In this document: positions 7,216 to 13,095 of the stretch, one piece after another | Layout: each line of letters starts with the position of its first letter | How positions within the stretch are numbered: the stretch's first letter is position 1 | NCBI GenBank assembly: GCA_021845945.1 | Contig: JAJZRD010000045.1 | Location: 1-18,807, forward strand | DNA length: 18,807 nucleotides | Origin: Chloroflexota bacterium | GTDB taxonomy: Bacteria > Chloroflexota > UBA6077 | Direction: 5' to 3' | Notes under the pieces: model-generated | What the model was told of the DNA's origin: nothing | Seen by the model: only the letters and a program-made list of their open reading frames with translations | The model's database searches: none | Translations under genes and position numbers: made by a program

Positions 7216-7841
7216 TCTGTCCGGCTGAGCCCCGGGACGCCACGGGCGATACGGCTGGCGCCGGCCGTCGGGCCGTCTTCCTGGATCGTGACGGTGTCCT
7301 CAACGAGATGGTCTACGACACTCGCTTCGGGCTGTTGGACTCACCGCTGAACCCCGAACAGTTTCGGCTCCTGCCAGGGGCGGCGGAGGCCGTCCGAACC
7401 ATCAACGAGATGGGATTCCTGGCGCTGGTGGTCTCCAACCAGCCGGGCGTCGCCAAGGGCAAGTTCGCGCCAGAGGTTCTTGAGGCTATCACCGGAGAAA
7501 TGCACCGCCAGTTGGAGAAGGGCGGCGCCAGACTGGACGCCGTCTACTACTGCCTGCATCATCCTGAGGCCAGCCTGGTCGAGTACAGGGAGGTCTGTGA
7601 CTGCCGCAAGCCAAATCCCGGCCTCCTCAAGCATGCAGCACTGAAGTTGGGCATCGATCTGGGGTCATCTTACATGGTGGGAGATGGGTTCACCGACGTG
7701 CTGGCGGGCAAGGCGGTGGGATGCACTACGCTCTTCCTCGGCCGGCACAAGTGCGACATCTGCCGGCTGATGGAGGAGATGGATGCCGTTCCTGATGGGA
7801 TAGCGACAGATCTCCTTGGAGCAGTGAGGCTGGTTCAGTAG
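7197..7841 (+). CDS. gmhB: HAD-family D-glycero-D-manno-heptose 1,7-bisphosphate 7-phosphatase
   Basis: A 214-residue HAD-IIIA phosphatase. Motif I is FLDRDGVLNE with nucleophile Asp30 and acid/base Asp32. Motif II is SNQPGVAKG, and VGDGFTDV is motif IV. The zinc loop typical of GmhB is visible as C119, H121, C134 and C136, followed by RKPNPG. It removes the 7-phosphate to leave heptose 1-phosphate for the guanylyltransferase. ATG 7197 overlaps the gmhA-like gene by 19 bases. TTG 7212, which overlaps the previous stop as TTGA and has GGGAG eight bases upstream, is an equally good start and would remove five residues. Histidinol-phosphatase is the main alternative for this fold, but the neighbours favour GmhB. 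Confidence 0.85.
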   Translation: MGVGALICPAEPRDATGDTAGAGRRAVFLDRDGVLNEMVYDTRFGLLDSPLNPEQFRLLPGAAEAVRTINEMGFLALVVSNQPGVAKGKFAPEVLEAITGEMHRQLEKGGARLDAVYYCLHHPEASLVEYREVCDCRKPNPGLLKHAALKLGIDLGSSYMVGDGFTDVLAGKAVGCTTLFLGRHKCDICRLMEEMDAVPDGIATDLLGAVRLVQ

Positions 7842-7868
7842 GGCCCACGAGAAGGGAGTCAAGCTGCA

Positions 7869-8657
7869 ATGCCAATCTTCCTCGACACAGGCAACCTGGC
7901 GGACATCGAACGGTTCCACAGGATGGGCATCCTCCGAGGGGTGACTACAAACCCGACCATCCTGCTGAAGGAGGGGGTTACCGGAGGCCTGCGCGGCATC
8001 GAGGCGAGATCTAAGGAGATCGCCCGGCTCATCGCACCCCTGCCGCTGTCCGTGGAGGTTACGACTGACGATCCTCAGCAGATGATGCACCAAGCCCTCA
8101 CCTTCGCGGGATGGGCCGACAACATCGTGGTCAAGATCACCATCCATGGGCCCAACGGAGAGCCGGGCAACCTGGAGGTGGTCCACAAGCTGGAATGCCT
8201 CCACAAGGTCCGCGTGAACGTGACGGCCATGATGAGCGCGCAGCAGTGTTTCCTCGCTGCACTGGCTGGAGCGACCTACGTATCCATTTTCGGCGGCCGC
8301 GTCAACAACATGGGGTACAATGTCTGCGGGGAGATAACCAAGCTGCGGAAGCTGCTGGACCGGTTCATCCTGGGGGCTAGCATCATCGTGGGCTCCACTC
8401 GCGAGGTGCTGAACGTGGTCGAGTGGCTGGAAGCCGGCGCTCACATCGTCACGGTGGTCCCCGCCCTGTTGGAGGGCATGCTGGTGCATCCCTTCAGCAA
8501 GGAAACCGTGCAGATGTTCCTGCGGGACGCGGCGAAAGCCGAGGCCGTGCTGGCCAAGACCGAGGTGGCGGTGGCGTTGACGGCTGCGCTGGAGTCCGTG
8601 CGGGTCGCGCCTCCGGCCGAATTGGGAGAGCCCGGCAACTCCTTGGGGCACCGGTAA
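7869..8657 (+). CDS. Transaldolase-family protein (fructose-6-phosphate aldolase/small transaldolase type)
   Basis: A 262-residue TIM-barrel aldolase, slightly longer than the usual 215-235. Class I features are in place: Asp6 in FLDTGN, TTNPT with Asn28, the Schiff-base Lys89 in VVKITIHG, NVTAMMSAQQ, and SIFGGRVNNMG. Transaldolase can form sedoheptulose 7-phosphate from fructose 6-phosphate and erythrose 4-phosphate, which is the substrate of GmhA. Its place 27 bases after gmhB suggests a dedicated supply of heptose precursor, which is an inference. AAGGGAG lies about ten bases before the ATG. It could instead be a fructose-6-phosphate aldolase or act on another sugar; the altered SPF-type motif (here SIF) leaves this open. 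Confidence 0.8.
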   Translation: MPIFLDTGNLADIERFHRMGILRGVTTNPTILLKEGVTGGLRGIEARSKEIARLIAPLPLSVEVTTDDPQQMMHQALTFAGWADNIVVKITIHGPNGEPGNLEVVHKLECLHKVRVNVTAMMSAQQCFLAALAGATYVSIFGGRVNNMGYNVCGEITKLRKLLDRFILGASIIVGSTREVLNVVEWLEAGAHIVTVVPALLEGMLVHPFSKETVQMFLRDAAKAEAVLAKTEVAVALTAALESVRVAPPAELGEPGNSLGHR

Positions 8658-8709
8658 GCGACCCAAGCCCAAGACATCACGACTGAGTCTAGCGCAAGGG
8701 GGCCCGGGG

Positions 8710-10272
8710 GTGGCCGGTGCAACCGTGCATCCCATAGAATCGGCCAAGCACGGTGGGGTTGTCTCCAGGATCAGCCGCGCCGTGGCCGCTGCCGAGCTTC
8801 CTCTCCTGGGGCTGGCTGCCCCCGCGCTCATCTTTCCACGCGGTCCTCTACCTCTAGTTGGTCTGGTGGCTATCCTCGGGCTGTGGCTGGCCCAATTGGT
8901 CTCCAGGCGTCGCATCGCGGTACCCACCCCCCTGGACCTCCCCCTGCTGATCCTCCTGGCGATGGCCCTGGAGTCGATCTACCCCTCGGTGGATCTGGGC
9001 GCGAGCATGCCCAAGCTGTACGGGATCGTCCTGGGGGTGGCGCTCTACCATGCGGTCGTGAACGGCATCGGCGGTTGGATCCGCTGGTGGATCGCCGTGG
9101 CAGCGCTGATGGCCGGTGCGGTCGCCGTCGCCCTCTTCGGTCTGGTGAGCACCGCCTGGATCGTCGGGAAGATGCCGCTAATCGGCGCCGTGACGAGCCG
9201 GATACCCCGGCTGGTCTCCTCGGTGGATAGTTCCCTCGGCACGATAGCAGGAGTGCACCCCAACGAGTTGGGCGGCAGCCTGGCCTTCCTGCTGCCGCTG
9301 CCCCTGGCGCTCATCTTCTGGTGCATAGGGAACGGAACCACCAAGACACCACGGCACCGAGAATCGCTAAGGGTCCGCTTGGTGGGCCTTCGTGTCTTGG
9401 TGCATTGGTGGTTTGCCCCGGCCGGCGCGCTGTTGACTCTGCTGGTGGCTGGTTCGGTGTTGGCGCTCACCTACTCCCGGAGCGCGCTACTGGGACTTGC
9501 CTGCGGTTCACTGCTGCTGTTGGGGCTGCGCTGGCGTCGTTTGGGTTACCTGCTGGTGGGCGCCGCGTTCCTGGTGGCAGTGGCTCTCGCCGCGATCGGA
9601 CCGCGGGCGGTTCAGGACTGGGTGACGCAGTTGGACCGCGCCACCAGCGCCTACCCCACCGCCATCGACCGGCCGGAGATATGGAACCGGACGACTTACA
9701 TGATCCAGGACTTCCCCTTCACGGGCATCGGGCTCAACAGCTTCCCCGGGGTGCTGGACACTCTGTACCCCTCCGTCCTGGCGGGGCCGGACGCGCGGAT
9801 CCCCCACGCCCACAACATCTACCTGCAGACGGCGGTGGACCTGGGGCTGGCGGGGCTTATGGCCTTCGTGGGAGTGTGGCTGATCGTGGGCTGGGAGGCG
9901 GCGAGTGCCTTCCGGCGGGCCGCTGACCCCCTGGCCAAGGGCGCCGTCGCGGGGCTGGGGGCAGGGTGCCTGGCGTACCTGGTGTTCGGCATCACCGACG
10001 CCGTTACCCTGGGGGCGAAACCGCTCCCGCTGCTGTGGGCGATGGTAGGGTTGATCGTGGTGGCCAACCGATTGTTGGCCACCACGAAAGAGGAAGAAGG
10101 ATCTCTTGGGGACACCCCAAACCGCGACAGGGGGCGGAGCCCCCTGGACCCCCGCCTGCTCGTGCGAGAGGCCGGCAGGACGCTGTGGATGCTGTACTGG
10201 GCGGTGGCGATCCTCTTCGCGGGGATGGCCTACCTGGTGGTGGGGATCTCCATCAGCGGATGGGTGCCGTAA
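8710..10272 (+). CDS. O-antigen ligase/polymerase (Wzy/WaaL family) membrane protein
   Basis: A 520-residue polytopic membrane protein with about ten to twelve hydrophobic segments. The family landmarks are TYSRSALLGL (254-263) and the long extracytoplasmic loop ending in HAHNIYLQ (366-373), as in the Wzy_C domain. Such proteins polymerise or transfer lipid-linked glycans outside the membrane, which fits an end to the heptose block. It starts at GTG 8710 after AAGGGGG. Residues of about 210-234, a basic stretch between two membrane segments, are encoded by a palindromic repeat (see 9336-9413) and are probably not ancestral. The C-terminus has a polar linker of about 50 residues and a final membrane helix. 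Whether it is a ligase or a polymerase cannot be told from sequence. Confidence 0.85.
   Translation: MAGATVHPIESAKHGGVVSRISRAVAAAELPLLGLAAPALIFPRGPLPLVGLVAILGLWLAQLVSRRRIAVPTPLDLPLLILLAMALESIYPSVDLGASMPKLYGIVLGVALYHAVVNGIGGWIRWWIAVAALMAGAVAVALFGLVSTAWIVGKMPLIGAVTSRIPRLVSSVDSSLGTIAGVHPNELGGSLAFLLPLPLALIFWCIGNGTTKTPRHRESLRVRLVGLRVLVHWWFAPAGALLTLLVAGSVLALTYSRSALLGLACGSLLLLGLRWRRLGYLLVGAAFLVAVALAAIGPRAVQDWVTQLDRATSAYPTAIDRPEIWNRTTYMIQDFPFTGIGLNSFPGVLDTLYPSVLAGPDARIPHAHNIYLQTAVDLGLAGLMAFVGVWLIVGWEAASAFRRAADPLAKGAVAGLGAGCLAYLVFGITDAVTLGAKPLPLLWAMVGLIVVANRLLATTKEEEGSLGDTPNRDRGRSPLDPRLLVREAGRTLWMLYWAVAILFAGMAYLVVGISISGWVP
9336..9413. repeat. In-frame palindromic repeat within the O-antigen ligase gene
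   Basis: The left arm 9336-9361 (begins AACCACCAAGACACCA) and the right arm 9388-9413 (ends TTGGTGGTT) are inverted repeats with 20 of 26 positions paired. The whole unit is 78 bases, exactly 26 codons, and keeps the frame open. Similar ACCACCAAGACACCAAG palindromes are common between genes in environmental bacterial genomes (recalled, not searched). The encoded loop is rich in Arg and lies between two membrane segments. Confidence 0.7.
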
Positions 10273-10422
10273 TACGGGGGGCGGCATCAGGAACCGCTCG
10301 GCCACATGGATCTCGTCCTCTGGGATCCAATCGACCAGTTGGTGTAGCCTCTCCCCATCGGCCACCGCGGCCACCTGACCAACCGACGTTCCCCGGTCCT
10401 GCTGACTGGGGACGTCGAACAT
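10273..10422 (-). pseudogene. Remnant of a small antitoxin-like protein
   Basis: A minus-strand frame opens at ATG 10422, just after the CCA end of the tRNA. It encodes an N-terminal segment with GERLHQLVDWIPEDEIHVAERFL, a pattern like the short 'LhxLVdxLPEdElxaAxrfLe' proteins common as antitoxin-like genes. The likeness ends after about 45 residues, and the frame then runs on into the antisense of the O-antigen ligase gene. There is no ribosome-binding site in front of it. It looks like a fragment rather than a working gene. A hairpin (10384-10394 with 10408-10417) lies in the same stretch. Confidence 0.3.
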
Positions 10423-10496
10423 GGTGAGCCGTCCGGGACTCGAACCCGGGACCTGCGGATTAAAAGTCCGATGCTCTACCACTGAGCTAACGGCCC
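10422..10496 (-). tRNA. tRNA-Lys (anticodon UUU)
   Basis: The reverse strand folds as a complete cloverleaf. The acceptor arms are GGGCCGT/ACGGCTC with one G-U pair, the D arm is GCTC/GAGC, and the T arm CCGGG-TTCGAGT-CCCGG is perfect. The anticodon loop CTTTTAA gives UUU, which reads AAA and AAG. The discriminator is A at 10425 and the CCA end is encoded at 10422-10424. The first pair of the anticodon stem (U-C) is mismatched. Confidence 0.95.
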
Positions 10497-10508
10497 ACTC
10501 TTAGCCCA

Positions 10509-10514
10509 ATTATA
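10509..10514 (-). promoter_or_regulatory. -10 box for tRNA-Lys
   Basis: The minus strand reads TATAAT here, ending 12 bases before the first base of the tRNA, which suits a start of transcription just ahead of the gene. No convincing -35 box is seen at 16-18 bases. Confidence 0.55.
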
Positions 10515-10551
10515 CCAGATTTGGCTTGCCTCGGGCGAACGACGCACCCCT

Positions 10552-10765
10552 TAGCCTCCACGGCTTGTCCAACTCGGCATCGATCCGACGCTTGAGGGAG
10601 AGGGGGCCGTTCTGCGCCATCAACGGCTCCAGTTCGGCCTTTCCCTGCCCAGCGATCATCCCTGCCTCAAGCCCCCTTCTAAAGGGAGTCCTCGCCTCAT
10701 CGTAGCGTTTGCGGACCCGGGATCCCTCCCGCTCCAGCGCCGGCACCAACTCGGCGCGGGTGCTT
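10552..10765 (-). pseudogene. Degraded transposase/integrase C-terminal fragment
   Basis: A minus-strand open stretch encodes the pattern PALEREGSRVRKRYDEARTP, followed by a helical segment that ends near LKRRIDAELDKPW. This matches the C-terminal tail of IS-type rve transposases, which read like '..REG.KV.KRYD.P.TPYQR....L.........NP..L...I...L..L'. The catalytic DDE core is absent, and the preceding 70 residues of the frame show no family features. No terminal inverted repeats or target duplication could be found. The fragment lies upstream of the tRNA gene, a common landing zone for mobile DNA. Confidence 0.5.
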
Positions 10766-11000
10766 GTGCCCTCGGCCCCGTTGAGGGATAATGCAGTGCC
10801 GACGTCCGGCAGTTCGGCTCGCTGGGGAGCACCCCGGAGCCACTCGCTTTTGGCCGTCAGCCGTCGGTCGCGTGAACAGATGCTTGCCGTCCGGACGAGA
10901 TAGCCCTTCACCCGCAGGCATCCGAAACGATCCGTTTGCTGCTCTCCCCAGGGAGGGCGAGGGGATGCTGCGGTTCTCAGCATTCAGGACTTTCCTAGAT
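10766..11000. other. Stretch without a supported gene
   Basis: Open frames exist on both strands but none has a family pattern, a convincing ribosome-binding site or a clear end. Around 10905-10975 the sequence has the CTTCACCCGCAGG and CTCCCCAGGGAGGGCGAGGGG features seen in interspersed repeats. The stretch probably consists of decayed mobile or repeat DNA and must also contain the promoter of the next gene, which I could not recognise. Confidence 0.4.
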
Positions 11001-11010
11001 CGGAGCGCTC

Positions 11011-12069
11011 ATGAAACTTCCGAAGCTGCGCATCGGCCATCTGGCGCCGCGCTTCCCCATCGTCCAGGGGGGGATGGGCGTCAGGGTCTCCACCGCACCC
11101 CTGGCGGCGGCCGTCGCCAACTGCGGGGGGATCGGGACCCTCTCGGCGGCGGAGTACCACAACAAGAATCGCAAGGCGCCCAAGACCGACCTGGTCCGGG
11201 GTGTGACCGTGCCGCGACCCTACCTGTACGCCCCCGAGATGGCGGCAGAGATCCGACGAGCCCGCTCCATGACCCAGGGGATCGTGGGCGTTAACGTAAT
11301 GTACGCCCTGACCGATTTCTACGACCTGGTGATGACCTGCGTCGACGCTGGGGCCGACTTCATCGTCACGGGGGCGGGCTTCTCCCGGGACATCTTCGGC
11401 TTCGTTCGCGACTTCGCCGTCCCGGTCATCAGCATCTGCGACCAGCCGGGTCTGGCCAGGATCGCCGAGCGGCTGGGAGCCTCGGCCATCGTCGTCGAGG
11501 GCAAGGAGGCCGGCGGCCACCTGGGCAGCGACAGGCCCACCAGGGAGATCCTGCCCGGGGTGGCGGGCGCCGTCGGCATCCCGGTGATCGCGGCTGGCGG
11601 GATCTGGTCGGGCGAGGACATGGAGGAGATGTTCCGTCTGGGCGCCAGCGGCATCCAGATGGCCACACGCTTCGTTTGCACCCACGAGTGCGAGGTGTCG
11701 GCCGAGTTCAAGCAGGCCTACCTGGACTGCAAGAAGGAGGACATCGCCATCATCAAGAGCCCCGTGGGGCTGCCGGGCAGGGCGATCAGGAACAAGTTCC
11801 TGAACCGCACCGAGAGCGGAGAGAAGATGAAGTTCAAGTGCCCGCTCCTCTGCCTTAAGACCTGCAAGGCGAAGGACGCCAACTACTGCATCGCCTCCGC
11901 GCTGATCAACTCCTACCAGGGCAACACGGACGAAGGGATAATCTTCGCCGGGGAGAACGCCTACCGGTGCGACCGGATCGTCTCGGTGCAGGAGATCTTC
12001 GACGATCTGCTGTCCCGCTTCGAGCTGGACGAGCCGGAGGAGAGCGCAGTGGGAGCCGGGAGGGCGTAG
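11011..12069 (+). CDS. Nitronate monooxygenase-family FMN protein with C-terminal cysteine motif
   Basis: A 352-residue flavin TIM barrel of the 2-nitropropane dioxygenase/nitronate monooxygenase family. The N-terminal PIVQGGMG is the usual substrate/FMN segment, EAGGHLG includes the catalytic-type His170, and AAGGIWSGEDM with GASGIQMATRF forms the phosphate site. After the barrel, four cysteines (C277, C281, C285, C293; spacing CX3CX3CX7C) form a motif that is present in one branch of the family and may bind a metal or an Fe-S cluster; this is an inference. Enoyl-ACP reductase FabK shares the fold, so an enoyl-reductase role remains possible. CGGAGCG lies six bases before ATG 11011. The gene stands alone, convergent with the PAS-like gene. 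Confidence 0.8.
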   Translation: MKLPKLRIGHLAPRFPIVQGGMGVRVSTAPLAAAVANCGGIGTLSAAEYHNKNRKAPKTDLVRGVTVPRPYLYAPEMAAEIRRARSMTQGIVGVNVMYALTDFYDLVMTCVDAGADFIVTGAGFSRDIFGFVRDFAVPVISICDQPGLARIAERLGASAIVVEGKEAGGHLGSDRPTREILPGVAGAVGIPVIAAGGIWSGEDMEEMFRLGASGIQMATRFVCTHECEVSAEFKQAYLDCKKEDIAIIKSPVGLPGRAIRNKFLNRTESGEKMKFKCPLLCLKTCKAKDANYCIASALINSYQGNTDEGIIFAGENAYRCDRIVSVQEIFDDLLSRFELDEPEESAVGAGRA

Positions 12070-12079
12070 AGAGGACAGC

Positions 12080-12547
12080 TTAGCGACCGATCAGGCGAAG
12101 CTTCGGCCGCTGGCGACGAGAGGGGCCCGGCTGCCGAAGCTGTCGGGGGCGGCGCTCCAGCTGGGGCACCCAGTCGCCGGCCGCGGGGGCTGGGACATCC
12201 TCTGCATCCGACTCCTCATCCGACGGCCGTCCGAAGAAGGCCACCACCAACCCGTCGGGCAGCTTCCCTATCCGCTGGAAGGTGGCGGTGAACTCCCGCA
12301 GATCGCCGCCACGGTTGCGCAACCAGATGGGCACCTCCTGGGCCAGCCCCGACGCGCCGCGGGCGGCGGCCAGGGCAGGGCAGAAGTGCCCGCAGAGGGG
12401 CTCTCCCCCGGCGTTCCGGCACTGCACGGCTCTCGCGCAGTCCAGTCCACACATCCGCTTCGGCTCGGCGCCCACCGCCTCGGCCAGCTCCGGCGACGCC
12501 TCCAGTATCCGTCTATCGGGCCTGGTGCTGACGATCATGGAACTCAT
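12080..12547 (-). CDS. Small cysteine-rich PAS-like protein
   Basis: A 155-residue soluble protein. The first 115 residues have a PAS-like course: RRILEASPELAEAVG, a cysteine-bearing segment, then IWLRNRGGDLREFTATFQRI and GLVVAFFGR. Five cysteines (C33, C37, C43, C52, C56; CX3CX5CX8CX3C) lie where the heme or ligand pocket of a PAS domain would be. Similar cysteine-bearing PAS domains occur fused to LuxR-type DNA-binding domains; here there is no output domain, only a basic proline/arginine-rich tail of about 30 residues. It may sense redox state or a metal and pass the signal to a partner. A second ATG three codons in (12538) is possible. The call rests on pattern only and the family is uncertain. 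Confidence 0.55.
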   Translation of the reverse strand: MSSMIVSTRPDRRILEASPELAEAVGAEPKRMCGLDCARAVQCRNAGGEPLCGHFCPALAAARGASGLAQEVPIWLRNRGGDLREFTATFQRIGKLPDGLVVAFFGRPSDEESDAEDVPAPAAGDWVPQLERRPRQLRQPGPSRRQRPKLRLIGR

Positions 12548-12682
12548 GGGGTCGACCGCCTTCGTTGATCAGGACCGTCTCGGGCGGCGAAGGGGCGAGT
12601 CGCGGGGGCGCGAGTCCCGCTGTCCGGCGCCGCCGGGGGACAGGGGGCAAGAAACATGCCCCTAATCTGCCCCTAAAGATGC
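12548..12682. other. Intergenic stretch between PAS-like gene and T-box promoter
   Basis: No gene is supported. A GC-rich hairpin with arms CTGTCC (12620-12625) and GGACAG (12638-12643) lies here. It has no T-tract and its role is unknown. Confidence 0.4.
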
Positions 12683-12711
12683 TTGACAACCCTGCCGAAT
12701 ATCACTATTAT
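12683..12711 (+). promoter_or_regulatory. Sigma-70-type promoter of the ilvB leader
   Basis: TTGACA at 12683-12688 and TATTAT at 12706-12711 are separated by exactly 17 bases. Transcription should start near 12718, just upstream of the T-box stem I. Confidence 0.85.
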
Positions 12712-12717
12712 CCAGTG

Positions 12718-13004
12718 CAATCAAATACCACTTGCCCAAAGGCTTTGACGGAAACGAGTAGGCGGGTAGTCTCCACTCAGAGAGTCCGGGGTTGGTGCGA
12801 CCGGATGTGGAGTGCCTGCCGAAAATCCTTCCTGAGCTGCCAACCGAAAGGTCCAGATGGACCGAGTAGACTTGGCCGGCTTCGTCCGCCGTTAGATCAG
12901 ACGGGGGTATGAACACGTACCCCATGAGTGAGCGGTTCGCTAATTAGGGTGGTACCGCGGGATATCTGCAAAGCATCCCGTCCCTAGGTGGGACGGGATT
13001 TTTG
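12718..13004 (+). promoter_or_regulatory. T-box riboswitch, isoleucine (AUC) specifier
   Basis: The leader has the conserved T-box parts in order: GAGTA (12756-12760) of the specifier loop, AGAGAG before GGTTGGTGCGACCGG of the stem I head, the specifier region GAAAATC with ATC at 12825-12827, CCTGAGC after it, and the T-box itself AGGGTGGTACCGCGG at 12946-12960, followed by an intrinsic terminator. Uncharged tRNA-Ile should pair with AUC and, through its CCA end, with the T-box bulge, which would favour the antiterminator and allow transcription of acetolactate synthase when isoleucine is short. The codon is read by position relative to GAA; ATC agrees with the downstream gene. Confidence 0.92.
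12975..13003 (+). terminator. T-box-controlled intrinsic terminator
   Basis: ATCCCGTCCC (12975-12984) pairs perfectly with GGGACGGGAT (12990-12999) around a five-base loop and is followed by a run of T. The left arm can instead pair with the T-box region to form the antiterminator. Confidence 0.92.
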
Positions 13005-13095
13005 TTTGTCAGGGCCACCGGGAGAGCGACGACAGGACCCGTTACCCAAGAGCTTTGGGGCAGGTGGAGAAGAAATTCTTGGGGAGAGAGTCACC

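Noticed and set aside
7665..8927. A 420-codon open frame on the minus strand
   Set aside because: It spans the antisense of gmhB, the transaldolase gene and the start of the ligase gene, which all have clear motifs on the plus strand.
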